Below, piece after piece: positions 29,470-40,070 of a DNA stretch of 64,000 bases (within the stretch, counting starts at the first letter, position 1; every line of letters starts with the position of its first letter). The notes below the pieces were generated by a model. The model was given only the letters and a program-made list of their open reading frames with translations. It made no database searches and had not been told where the DNA came from. This DNA comes from Kitagawia praeruptora (taxonomy: Eukaryota > Streptophyta > Magnoliopsida > Apiales > Apiaceae): positions 12,506,501-12,570,500 of the forward strand of contig CM075348.1 of assembly GCA_037693485.1 (NCBI GenBank). The letters are read 5' to 3'. The position numbers and the translations under genes are program-made.

Positions 29470-32063
29470 ACTCTATCAAGAGCATCCCAATGAGTCTTAT
29501 TTGGACAGCTTGTATATCTTGCTAATTTAGACACTGAATATGAAATATCTGGCCTAGTACCATTAGCAAGATACTGCAAACTCCCAATAATCTGAGAATA
29601 CCTTAACTGAGACACAGGTACTCCTGAACTATTCTTGACAAGGGCAATTTTAGGATCATACGGAGTACTAGCGATTCTACAATTTGAATAACCATACTTC
29701 TCAAGTATAGATTTCTCTATATAATGAGATTGTGACAAGGTTATTCCATCAGTTGACTGAGTCAACTTGATACCAAGAATCACACTAGCCTCTCCCATAT
29801 CCTTCATTTCAAAATGCCTTTTCAAGAACCTTTTTGTCTCGTTAATAATCTCAATATTGGTTCCAAACAATAAAATATCATCCACATACAGGCACACAAT
29901 AATACATTCATTTCCTTTAACCATGTAATAGACACACTTGTCACTTTCATTAACTACAAATTCTGATTCTAAAACAGTTTCATCAAACTTTTTATGCCAG
30001 TCTCTTGGAGCTTGTTTTAAGCCATATATAGACTTGATTAACTTACATACTTTCCTTTCATTTCCAGAGGCAACAAATCCCTCAGCCTGATCCATATAAA
30101 TCTCTTCTTCAAGTTCACCATAAAGAAAAGCTGTCTTTACATCCATTTGATGGATGATAAGACCATGTACAGAAGCCAATGCTATAAGCATTCGAATTGT
30201 TGTCATTCTAGCAACTGGAGAGTATGTGTCAAAGTAATCAATGCCTTCCTTTTGCTTAAAGCCCTTAGCTACCAGCCTAGCCTTATACTTATCTATTGAG
30301 CCATCAGGATTCATCTTCCTTTTGAATACCCATTTACATCCTATAGTAGAACACCCAGGAGGTAGATCAACCAACTCCCATGTTCCATTAGAAACAATAG
30401 AGTCAATTTCACTTTTTACAGCACCTTTCCAGTACCTAGATTCTGAAGAATCCATGGCCTGTCGAAAAGTTAAAGGTTCATCCTCGATATTGTAAGTGAT
30501 AAAGTCACTTCCAAAATCCTTGACTACCTTAGCACGCTTACTCCTTCTAGGTTCCTCTACTTCATCAGGAATAGAGCTACTATCAGGATCTGCCCCCACA
30601 TTTGTCATCCTCTCCACATGATCAGGAATGGACCTCAATGTGTGAGTGGGATCATCATCAGGAATTCTCTGAGGTATACCAGTCTTCATAGGGAACACAT
30701 TCTCAAAGAATGTTGCATCACGAAATTCAACTATAGTATTAACCACTATTCCATCTATGTCAGATTTTAATACTAAAAATCTCATAGCTGTAGTGGTTTC
30801 AATATAGCCTAGAAAGATGCAATCAACAGTTTTAGGACCTAGTTTCTTTCTCTTGTGTTCAGGGACAAGTACCTTTGCAAGACACCCCCACACACGAAGA
30901 TACTTTAAGTTAGTCCTTTTCTCTGTCCATAATTCATAAGGTGTCTTGTCCATATGTTTCAGAGGAACTCTATTCAGAATATGGCAAGCCGTATTCAGAG
31001 CTTCTCCCCACATGTACTTAGGCAACCCAGAATTAATCAACATACTATTGATCATATCCTTAAAGGTTCTGTTCTTTCGTTCTGCCACCCCATTAGACTC
31101 AGGTGTGTATGGTGGAGTTACTTCATGAACTATACCATTGCTCTTGCAAAATTCATTAAACGAGTTACTCGTATACTCACCACCTCTATCTGATCTCAAA
31201 CGTTTAAGTACTTTACCAGTTTGTGTTTCAGCTTCAGTTTTGAACATAATGAATTTATCTAGTGCTTCATCTTTATGTTTAAGCAAATAAACATAACAAT
31301 ATCTACTACAATCATCTATAAAAGTAATGAAATATCTATTATGTTCCTTGGTCAAAACACCACCAAATTCACATATGTCAGTGTGCACTAAATCTAACAC
31401 ATTCGAATCCCTAACCACATTATGAAAGGGTTTCCTAGTTTGTTTAGCAGTCACACATACTTGACATTTAGATTTCTTATCAATGGCATGTTTTGGAATC
31501 AACTCTAAGTTCATCATATTCTTTAGAGCACCAAAATTCAAGTGACCAAGACGTGCGTGCCACAAATCAGATGATTCAACACAATTAACAGAAGGAACAA
31601 CATTATTATTAATAAAACTGCCCAAAACAGGCTCAACATTTATTAAAAATAATCCATCCGACAAGTAACCTTTGCCAAAGAATACACCAGTATTTGTAAT
31701 AACTACTTTATTACATTTCAAAGAAACTTCAAAACCATTCTTAACTAAACAACTTCCACTTATTATATTTCTACGAATATCAGGAACATGGTGCACTCTA
31801 GTGAGGGATAGAACACGCCCAGAAGCGAACTTCAGGTCCACGTTTCCTATTCCAAGTACTTGAGCTACACTAGCATTCCCCATCGTCACCGTCATTCCAT
31901 GAGTCTGTTGATAAGATACAAATAGAGTAATATCAGTACAAATATGTACATTAGCTCCAGTATCAATCAACCATTCATGAGACGAATAAGTGGAAAGAAG
32001 TACAGGGTTGTAGGTTACATACCCGTTGTCAGTTTCAGAAGCAATAGCCTCACCAACAACCAT
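28956..32063 (-). CDS. Copia-B pol polyprotein
   Basis: A 1035-codon open frame containing, in order: protease LIDTGANVHIC (near residue 33); pre-integrase zinc region (HARLGHLN, CQVCVTAKQ); integrase core (HTDICEF, FIDDCSRYCYV, RSDRGGEYTS); RT (HQMDVKTAFLYG, YGLKQAPRDWH, LYVDDILLFG); and RNase H (YSDASWIAKKSG to LADPLTKGL). All catalytic motifs are present. It ends VLKSS at a stop created by the 508-bp duplication. The Met at 32063 is the first ATG in this frame. Gag normally precedes it in the same frame, and here a 1-nt shift near 32080 separates them. Confidence 0.93.
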   Translation of the reverse strand: MVVGEAIASETDNGYVTYNPVLLSTYSSHEWLIDTGANVHICTDITLFVSYQQTHGMTVTMGNASVAQVLGIGNVDLKFASGRVLSLTRVHHVPDIRRNIISGSCLVKNGFEVSLKCNKVVITNTGVFFGKGYLSDGLFLINVEPVLGSFINNNVVPSVNCVESSDLWHARLGHLNFGALKNMMNLELIPKHAIDKKSKCQVCVTAKQTRKPFHNVVRDSNVLDLVHTDICEFGGVLTKEHNRYFITFIDDCSRYCYVYLLKHKDEALDKFIMFKTEAETQTGKVLKRLRSDRGGEYTSNSFNEFCKSNGIVHEVTPPYTPESNGVAERKNRTFKDMINSMLINSGLPKYMWGEALNTACHILNRVPLKHMDKTPYELWTEKRTNLKYLRVWGCLAKVLVPEHKRKKLGPKTVDCIFLGYIETTTAMRFLVLKSDIDGIVVNTIVEFRDATFFENVFPMKTGIPQRIPDDDPTHTLRSIPDHVERMTNVGADPDSSSIPDEVEEPRRSKRAKVVKDFGSDFITYNIEDEPLTFRQAMDSSESRYWKGAVKSEIDSIVSNGTWELVDLPPGCSTIGCKWVFKRKMNPDGSIDKYKARLVAKGFKQKEGIDYFDTYSPVARMTTIRMLIALASVHGLIIHQMDVKTAFLYGELEEEIYMDQAEGFVASGNERKVCKLIKSIYGLKQAPRDWHKKFDETVLESEFVVNESDKCVYYMVKGNECIIVCLYVDDILLFGTNIEIINETKRFLKRHFEMKDMGEASVILGIKLTQSTDGITLSQSHYIEKSILEKYGYSNCRIASTPYDPKIALVKNSSGVPVSQLRYSQIIGSLQYLANGTRPDISYSVSKLARYTSCPNKTHWDALDRVLRYLKGTIYLGLHYRRFPGVLEGYSDASWIAKKSGSNGVTGYLFTLAGGAVSWKSSRQTVITRSTFEAELCALDATGTEAEWLHGLMSMLPVVSRPLPAFAVHCDSRTTIDKINSKKYNVKTKRHIQVRLKSIRGLMSERIIAVEFIGTQENLADPLTKGLEHAVVLKSS

Positions 32064-32965
32064 GTTAACCGTAGGCCCACCAGTGGTTCCTTAGCTTTCT
32101 TTTCAGGACAGTCCTTGCTCCAATGACCAACCTGTCCACAAGACCAACATGGTTTGTTTGCCTTTGGTTTCTTAGTGACAGACTTTCTTTTATGTCCTAC
32201 AATCACTACATTCACCTTCGAACTCCCAGCATGTTCAACAGGCATCACATGTCCTTGCTTGGACTTGTGTTGCTCCTGCACAGAGATGTCCAACATCAGG
32301 TTTGTCCAAGTGATCTCTCCTTTCTGTCTTTTCAGGGAGAGTGCAAACTCTTCCCAAGACTTAGGGAGCTTTTCAATCACAGACATAACCTGAAACTTTT
32401 CAGGAAGATCCATACCAGACTCCTTCAAAGCATGAACTAACATCTCAAACTCATGCACCTGCTCAGTCATGGATTTAGTATCCACCAGTTTAAAATCAAG
32501 GAACCTAGCCACAGAATACTTTCCCAACCCTTGTGAGTCAGTATTATGTGTCTGGTCAAGCTTCTCCCATAAGAGCTTAGCAGTGTAGGAGTCAGTTGAA
32601 TAAACATCGAATAGAGTATTCGCTAAAGCTGCCAGAATAGCAGCCCTAGCCACCCCATCCTTTTCCTCCCACATGGTATAAGCCTTAACAGTTTCAGCTT
32701 TCTCCTTAACCACAACTGGTTTCTCATACTGCACCACCGGCCATAGACCCTTTACCTTTAACCACAGTTTCATCTTTTTCTGCCAACGAGAAAAACCAAC
32801 ACCCCCACCGAATTTATCAGGCATACCTGACATATCGATAGGTTGTGGGAAACGGTACGTAGTCCAATCAATGGTGGGTACAGTAACACCAGACCCAGAG
32901 CTAGTCTCAACAACAGGAGTTTCAGTTTCGTTAACCATCTTGTTAATTAACAATATATAACACAA
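32015..32965 (-). CDS. Copia-B gag protein
   Basis: A 316-codon frame. The likely start is the second Met (32938, MVNETETPVVE), because the first ten residues lie in the leader. It has a copia gag domain (GFSRWQKKMKLWLKV, LLWEKLDQTHN, EKLPKSWEEFALSL) and a CCHC knuckle, CWSCGQVGHWSKDC, near the C-terminus. The last ~15 residues, in the wrong frame, follow the 1-nt shift. It would form the particle that carries element RNA. Confidence 0.9.
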   Translation of the reverse strand: MCYILLINKMVNETETPVVETSSGSGVTVPTIDWTTYRFPQPIDMSGMPDKFGGGVGFSRWQKKMKLWLKVKGLWPVVQYEKPVVVKEKAETVKAYTMWEEKDGVARAAILAALANTLFDVYSTDSYTAKLLWEKLDQTHNTDSQGLGKYSVARFLDFKLVDTKSMTEQVHEFEMLVHALKESGMDLPEKFQVMSVIEKLPKSWEEFALSLKRQKGEITWTNLMLDISVQEQHKSKQGHVMPVEHAGSSKVNVVIVGHKRKSVTKKPKANKPCWSCGQVGHWSKDCPEKKAKEPLVGLRLTWLLVRLLLLKLTTGM

Positions 32966-32981
32966 ATAATCTCTTCAAGAT
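32966..32981 (-). other. Copia-B primer site region, non-canonical
   Basis: The minus-strand sequence next to the 5' LTR is ATCTTGAAGAGATTATT. It does not match the initiator-Met complement used by Copia-A, nor another tRNA end I recognise. ATCT and AGAT within it are self-complementary. Confidence 0.5.
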
Positions 32982-34213
32982 TGTTGGGTATTTTACACTA
33001 AACACAACAATGAGGCAGTGATATATATTAAAACAAGAACATGCAATAAAACCAATTAACAGAAACAAATCACGAAGGCAAAACAAAGTATAATTAGAGA
33101 CTGTAATTAACGAGAAAAGTAAGAATAAACTTATCTCCCACAGAAGCTATTAGCAATCCTGATCAGAGAGAGAAGAACAGCTGAGTCACCAAGCCCTTCG
33201 AGAAGACTTGGCTGTTCTTGAAGAGATTATTGCCCCACTTACGCTGTGTTGGGTTGCTGCAATAACACTTCCAGGATAAAACAGCACAGATCAAACCGGT
33301 CACAGAGGCGGAGAGATCAACAGCGACTAGCACCTCAGTTCGCCTGAGAATTATGTATTTAACTGTATATATTGAGGGAGAACAGAGAGAAGACAGCTAG
33401 GGTTTTTATATCCCTTAGAATTATCTCTTAACGTTCTATACTGTATGTATTTATAATACAAAACATAAAACGTAACTGATAATCCATAAAAGAAAAGTAA
33501 ATATTCTGATTTAATTTCATTAACTGCATCAGTATTTCAGTTACAACATCATCAGGAATTTAACCATCGTCAGGATCTGAGATCCATCAGGATTGGTCAT
33601 TATCAGTATCTGATCCATCAGGATTTTAGTCCGTCAGGATTTGATGCCCATCAGTATTGGGTTACGTTCAGAGTCTGTCCATCAGGATTTGATGTCTGAT
33701 CAGCTCAATAATTCCAAGTACTGATACAACTGTAGTAACATATAAAATCTGATGTTCTGTTAAAATAAATCAATATTCCAGGTAATAAAATTCCTCGCCC
33801 AGGTCGCCTCGCGTACGCGAGACGCCGAGACATTCGCCCAAATCGCCCTTCGACCCGACCCGTGTCGTGACGTGGCGTGGCGAGGCGGGCGGCGGCGCGC
33901 GTGTGTGTGTGTGCGCGCGAGGCTCACACTACAACCATGCACACCCACATGCCTTAGTAGTTATACACTACACTTGCACATGGAGCTATATAAAGCCTCT
34001 GGGACTCGAGTTATTTCAACTAACTAACCCACATAACCCATTTCAAGCAGCAACTTCAACTCAATTTATTTATGGATTCCACTAAGAAAATGTCTTAGAT
34101 CCAAACATGAAAGTTTAAGTCCTCATTACAAGGAACAACCTCCACTCGTTAGTTTCTGGAAATTACATCAAGAACATATTATAAATATGCCTCAAACTTT
34201 CCATTTTCTAACA
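32982..34213 (-). repeat. Copia-B 5' LTR
   Basis: 1232 bp, nearly identical to 26595-27855. It lacks a ~24-bp piece (after TATAAAGCCTC) and 5 bp of the GGCGT run. Its last 35 bases on the F-box side supply the false C-terminus of the truncated F-box frame. Confidence 0.95.
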
Positions 34214-35244
34214 TGTTGATCGGTTTTAGAAACGCCAACTGTGTTGGTCTATCCAAGTTAGATTCTCTGTCAATATTTGGATATAAAGTTCGGGTGAATG
34301 GTTCTTTTGGTCGATCAACATATGGGATGGTGAACAATTTTGTCCAAGGATCTTCGGTGCCATATTTGTTCATTACCCAAAAATCAGCATGAGTACTATC
34401 AAATTTACAAAAGGATAGGCTTTTGCCAAAAGTGCCCAACATCCAGCGGCGTACACCTTCGCCATATATTGGGGGCAAAACTTCTCCAAATGTCTCTGTT
34501 TTTATGTCTAGGGAAACAATAATCTTAGATTTCCGATCAGGTCTACAAGCCCAGTGCATAGCTTCATTTGCGAACATCCCCTTATAATATATATTCCATG
34601 AAACCTCACAAGGGAAATCAGTGATCATTCTCGAACCATCAGTTTTTGAGCTATAAACGGAGACTGTATTGGGCCTAAAGATAGAATATACTTTAAAATC
34701 ATCATTTGATTCATCATAGCAAAACCCAAATGCATATGCACGAAAATTATTCAACTCAGCTGGTATCAAATTGGTTAGTCTTCTTGATTCTCCAGTAGAC
34801 GGGTTCCACAAAAATGCAGGACAAGATCTGGATGCTAAACAAACCAACCCATTACAACAACCTACCACATGTGTGACCCTATCAGATTCATAGTCATGAT
34901 CATCTAGATCCGCGTGATGATGCTCCATAATTTCAGTAATGGGCTCGTTAAGAAGAGAATATAAAGACAAACTCTCGAGGTCAAGTCTTGCACCGGGTTC
35001 ATGTTCACCATTAGGCATAAAACGACAACTGCTTACGAGGAGACGATAGCGAGTAAAGTGAGGGTCATTAGTTGATTTTAAGAGATGAGTTTTGGCGAAA
35101 TCGGGATCAGAAATCAGGGACAACCATGATTTAGAGACTGACTTTAACATCGAAAGAGTCTTTACTGAAACTCTTGAAAGTATGTCGTACATGATATCTT
35201 TTGGAAGCTCTGTGAATATGTCTCGGATAGGATAATCATATCTT
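34179..35244 (-). pseudogene. F-box gene, 5' part (CPR30/F-box-associated type)
   Basis: An open frame of 337 codons from the ATG at 35192. The F-box is at the N-terminus (MYDILSRVSVKTLSMLKSVSK), followed by an F-box-associated region with GCCNGLVCL, LWNPSTGESRRL and FGFCYDESNDDFKVY. Such proteins are substrate adaptors of SCF ubiquitin ligases, binding SKP1 through the F-box. Real gene sequence ends at 34214; the last ~11 residues are Copia-B LTR. Upstream, in-frame codons DIFTELPKDI complete the F-box, but no ATG precedes them because TATCC is doubled near 35225-35235. Without that doubling an ATG would start MIIRDIFTELP. The 979 bases plus 203 on the far side give exactly 394 codons. Transcription is not known. 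Confidence 0.92.
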
Positions 35245-37099
35245 TTGCAAGGCTAGGGTTAGGGTCTGTGTTCACATAAGTTACCATCGCAGCTCTCTCT
35301 TTCAAGGAAGAAAAAAAAAACGGATGCAGAAATATACGAGAACTGCGATGGTGCGGACCGGCTTATATAGGCATCCATGTAAAACATAATCAGAAAACCT
35401 ATTCTGAATATGATTAGATTTTGTACTTTATTCAACTGAGTACATAGAAATATATACTTAGGGAAAATATTATTATCTTGCTCAGCCTTGTGCAAGTCTT
35501 TATTCTTTGTGTGCTTGTTGTTAACAATTTGATTTTTTTTATAAAATATTTTTGAATTAATTTAAATGAACTTTAATTTAATTTGTTATTTATATAAGTA
35601 TTTGAAATAAATTGATTTGTGTGTAAAAATTCAAACTAATTCGTAATTATATCAATTATCAAGTACTATGAGATAGTTTATGTGGTATTGTTATTTCAAA
35701 CGACAAGAGTAAATCTTTTTTCCTAAAAAACAAGTTTTGAAAAGTGTTTTTGATCGGTTATAAAGTAAATATCCAATTATTTGAAATAAACTACTTTTAG
35801 TCACATATTTCAAGATAATAAAAATATTACTTTGTTATATATCATATCTCAAAACATGTTTATACTACAAATACTAGTTTTATGTTGGTGAAATGCACAA
35901 GATGCTTCATAAATATAATTTATGAGACTGTTTACAATTTACTAAATTGCTTTTGATTTGTCTTTTTTGAAAAAATTGTTAAATAATATTTGAAAATGTA
36001 CATGATGCTTCATAATTATAATTTATGAGTTTTTTAAAATTAAACTAATTTTTTTTATTGTTTTATAAAAATTATAAAATAATGTTCATAAATCACATTA
36101 AATTAATGATTCTTATTTTATTAACATATTAGTCAACTAAATCACGTTTCGCAAAGACCTTATAACTTTTTTTAAAAATTTTAAATAAAAATTATTTAAG
36201 AAAAAATTGATAATTTTTTTTTTTTGCTAGTTGATATATATATATATTTACCTCCAGGCCAGCTTATGCGCACCTCGAGGTGTCCCGTTTATGTGCATGC
36301 GCTCAGCGGGACCTCTGCGGACAAAATCGATAAAATTTAAGTACTAGCCTCCAAACTTCAATCATTTATATTATTATAAAATTATTGATTTCTTAAATAT
36401 TCTCATACTTAAAAAAAAAAAATTAAATAAGTACAATCTGACATTCGGATCCTATTTGATTTTACCTTTTAAATCTGATAAAGTGTAAGTTTGGATTTGA
36501 ATTTGAAGTTGAAATTGAATATGTTAAAAATGACATTTAACATATCTTCAGATACTTGTTTTTTACATTTATTTTCTTCTCTAAAATTAGGATGTTAAAA
36601 AAAAATTCAAATTCTACCCCTATAAATTTGAAAATATTTTTGCTATTTTGTAGAATTGATTTTTTTCAATTTGGAATATGTTAATAGTTATTTTCATTCC
36701 AAAAATTAGGACAATAAATTAGATTTTGTACCTTAATCAATTTTTTCTCATACAAAATATACTTAGTAAAATAAACTAAATATACTTAGTAAAATAAACT
36801 GTAATAGTGAATCGCATGTCAAACAATTTTTCCAAAAATTTGTACAAAATGATGTGGCAAGTGATGATGTGTTAAAATATAAAGTTTTAATTGATAAAAT
36901 TGATGTGAATGCATGAGGTTCATCTTATTTATTACTCCTATCATATTATTTTTTGGAGATGTTTTTGAAAAAATTGTTTGATTTCTTAGCATTTTTCAAA
37001 AAAAGTATATATATTCAAAATTTGTTATCTTATTCATTCTTTTAGCCTCTACTTCGCAAATTTTATGAAATGTAATTACAAATTTCTAATTTAACCTCA
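35245..37099. other. AT-rich intergenic DNA upstream of the F-box gene
   Basis: This would contain the promoter of the minus-strand F-box gene. A GC-rich patch (36250-36325, CAGGCCAGCTTATGCGCACC) stands out from its AT-rich surroundings and may be a repeat remnant. No gene is supported. Confidence 0.6.
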
Positions 37100-37400
37100 T
37101 TAAAAATATTTATATTAAAAATATTATTTAACAATTATCTAATTTTTGAAACTACATTTTTTCACCTACATTTTTTCTTCCATCTTTACAATTTTGCACA
37201 ACCCTACTAAAAGCCATATTGATTCTCGTTACATTTTTGTGCCCATCTAATAATCTAATAACCAAAATGAGAATATATAGGAATGTAAATTGTGAATTCC
37301 ATCTAGCCATGTACTCATTATTTTCTTTTTTCAATTTTTTTAAAAAATAATTGAGTAATATCTAAAATTTTAAAAAAATGAACAACGATATTTTGCCAAT
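37100..37400 (+). repeat. Duplication partner of 24880-25215
   Basis: Collinear diverged copy (see that entry). It ends in AACAACGATATTTTGCC, which recurs at 47493-47511, so this block and 47493 onward were once adjacent. The intervening ~10 kb is inserted DNA. Confidence 0.7.
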
Positions 37401-37606
37401 TTTTATTTTTTTTTTGAAAAATAGAAATTCTCACTAACTTGAAAATTCAGAAGGTACCATCTCCAACAACACATTTGGAGGAGACATAAAAGTATTAAAG
37501 CTACTATCTCCAGCGATATTTTGCCAATTTCAAAAATGAACAAAAATTTAAAATAAATTTTTTGGTTTTCTGATTTAAAAAAAAAATATTTTGTCAATTT
37601 GATTAC
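37401..37606. other. Flank of Copia-C
   Basis: AT-rich DNA with a further CGATATTTTGCCAATTT at about 37514. GATTAC precedes the LTR start, so ATTAC may be the left target site; its partner is not found because the right end is disrupted. Confidence 0.4.
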
Positions 37607-37851
37607 TGTTGTGAAACGTGATTACCATTTTTGTCAAATATGAAATAGTAAGGCTAGCATTCAGGGATAGAAATTGCAGCAAGCATTAACTACATGTTCC
37701 CTCTAGTTTGCTATAAATAAATACTCTGCATGTGTGAATGGAAATTTTACACCGAGCAGCTTCATTTCTATGCTCATGTCTCTATCTCTCTTGTTCTCTT
37801 ACTTTCACTTCTGCTAATTAGTTACTACTTTAAATATTATTATAACTAACA
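37607..37851 (+). repeat. Copia-C 5' LTR
   Basis: Matches 46291-46525. The right boundary is uncertain: TAACTAACA at 37851 is a possible CA end, but no standard primer site follows. A weak TGGTCGGAGCAC at 37908 could be a decayed one, in which case the LTR is longer. Confidence 0.8.
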
Positions 37852-38402
37852 TATTACAACATGTTAATCCTGCCAGAACTGAGAAGGTATAATTTTATTT
37901 TATATATATGGTCGGAGCACTGCCTACTAATAACAAAAATATATATCAAAAATATATATGGCCGAAGCACCGCCTACTAAAATGGTACCATTTAATTTTG
38001 GGTAATATCGAAATATTGTGTCAACCTTTTAATTACATTGTCATTGATATAAATTGTTCTTATATATTTTAACTAGCCTTTGTCTACATTGTTGTTAAAA
38101 TGGTACCATTCATCGAAAGATATTGTGAGAACATTTTTTATGATTATTATTTATTGTAAATAATCTTTGTACATGAACTAACTTATGCAGGATTTTTTAC
38201 TTAAATATATTTATCAATCGGAGATAACCTGTATACGCAGACGTCCGTATGGCGGGTGAAAATTCATTTGTTGTTCTATACATATATATGTTTATAATAT
38301 CATTGATCATAATGATATATACATTTATTTATTGCATATTTGTTAACGCACCTGATTAACTAGGATTTATGTAATTTATATTAATGATTTAAGTTTAATA
38401 AT
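37852..38402 (+). other. Copia-C leader
   Basis: Non-coding 5' region with two similar copies of TATATGG(T/C)CG(G/A)AGCAC followed by GCCTACTAA (about 37905 and 37955), and AAAATGGTACCATT twice. No ORF. Confidence 0.6.
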
Positions 38403-39426
38403 TTGTGTGTTAAATTCAGATTTAGTATGACAAACCTTACAAGCTTATCGTTCGTTGCATTGGACATTTCTGGAGATAATTATTTGTCATGGGTACAAGA
38501 TGTAAAATTGCATCTTGGTTCAAAAAAATTAAGCGATACGATAAAGGCAGAAAATACAGCCACGACTGAAGAAAACTTTACCTCTATTATTTTTCTCCGA
38601 CACCACATGCATGAAGATTTAAAATCTGAATACCTAGAAGTCGAGGATCCTTATGTTTTATGGGAAAATCTAAAAGATAGATTTGACCACCAGAAACTAG
38701 TTTATCTGCCTGCAGCTGAAAATGATTGGGCTAATCTAAGACTTCAGGATTTTTAGAGTGTTCGGGCATATAGTTCTGCTTTATTCAAGATAAGTTCTAG
38801 GCTCATTATGTGCTGCAGAAAGTTACTGAGAAAAGAAAAATCGATAAGACATTATCAACTTTTCACCCCAATAATATCAACTTAGCTGAGATGTATAGGG
38901 AGCGCAAATTCACCAAGTTCGGGGATCTTCTATCAACTCTCCTTGTTGCTGGACAGAATCATGAATTGGTGATTAAGAATCATCAATCCCGTCCAACGGG
39001 ATCTGTCCTTTTACCTGAAGTAAATAACATGTCATTTCAGCAGAATGTACGTGGAAAAGGGCATAGAGGTGGACGAGGCCAAGGTCGATACCGTGGACGA
39101 GGTCGAAGTGACGGGAACTTTCGTCCTTATAACAGCTCTGGTCACCGGAAGTGGCTGAACAGAGCAAAAGAAAGGCACCACAGGGAGGGAAAATGGATAA
39201 TACATGCCATAAGTGTGGAATGGAAGGACATTGGGCACGTAATTGTCATATCCCAAAACATCTTGTTGATCTATACCAATCATCTCAGAAGTCAAAGGGA
39301 AAAATGGTGGAAACCAATTTTGCCAACAATAACTTAGATGATTCCCCGATAGTTACAACTGGAGGAATGGGCATTAATGGTCCGAATGAATCTAACGAAA
39401 CTCCCATATGGGAGGCTGAAGATTAG
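38403..39426 (+). pseudogene. Copia-C gag remnants
   Basis: The frame from 38427 (MTNLTSLSFVALDISGDNYL) shows a copia gag start, runs through VLWENLKDRFDHQK and stops at a TAG at 38754. A shifted frame resumes with LSTFHPNNI and YRERKFTKFGDLLS. An Arg/Gly-rich stretch and a zinc knuckle, CHKCGMEGHWARNC (about 39200), follow in another frame. At least one stop and two frame changes make it non-functional. Confidence 0.85.
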
Positions 39427-39493
39427 TTTCATATAATTACTATAATAGTATGTATTATCTTGTTTAACTATGTAGTATTTCTATCGAATAGAA

Positions 39494-40070
39494 GTGTGTT
39501 TCTTAATTATGCACAGAATGATTTCTGAGGATATATGCATTGCTGATTGTGGCACAACTCATACGATTCTACAGAGCCGGAAATATTTTACCATTCTAAC
39601 CAAAATCGAAGCACAAGTTGGGACCATATCTGGTGTATCTAATATAATTGAAGGTTTTGGAAAAGTTAGTTTTATCTTAACTAATGGTACACACTTATGT
39701 ATTCCAAATGCATTATTTTCAAGTAAGTCCACTAGAAATCTTCTTAGTTTTAAGGATATCCGACTCAACGATTTTCACATCGAAACCACTTCTGAAGTTG
39801 GTAAAGAATATCTTCTTATCACTTCAGCTAATTCTAGCAACAAGAAAATCTTAGAAAGATTTTGCTCATTTTCTTCAGGATTATATATGATGAAAATTAG
39901 AGATATTGAGTCACACAATGTCATTGCTTCGAAACTAGTAGACCCAAAATCATTTACACTTTGGCATGAAAGATTAGGTCATCCTGGTGTCTTTATGATG
40001 CGTCGCATTATAGAGAATTCTACTGGACATCCTCTAAGAGATCTTAAAATTCTTTCAAGCAATGACCTTC
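39494..40070 (+). pseudogene. Copia-C protease and pre-integrase
   Basis: The 193-codon frame has a protease-like site CIADCGTTHTIL, a diverged form of the family's DS/A-TTH site, and LLSFKDIRLNDFHIET. It reaches the pre-integrase HERLGHPG and stops where the next insertion begins. The continuing residues are at 44138 and beyond. Confidence 0.85.

Larger units (their letters stand above)
26595..34213 (-). mobile_element. Copia-B: young Ty1/copia element inside the F-box gene
   Basis: LTRs are at 26595-27855 (1261 bp) and 32982-34213 (1232 bp; shorter by small deletions). The target duplication TGTTG is perfect (26590-26594 and 34214-34218). On the minus strand: LTR, short leader, gag, pol (protease, integrase, RT, RNase H), a second RNase H copy made by a 508-bp tandem duplication, then a purine tract next to the 3' LTR. 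By eye only about seven substitutions separate the LTRs. Gag and pol lie in different frames, joined by a 1-nt shift. Confidence 0.96.

Noticed and set aside
32060..32100. Programmed -1 frameshift between Copia-B gag and pol
   Set aside because: No X XXY YYZ slippery heptamer is seen; a 1-nt mutation is simpler, as copia elements usually use one frame.
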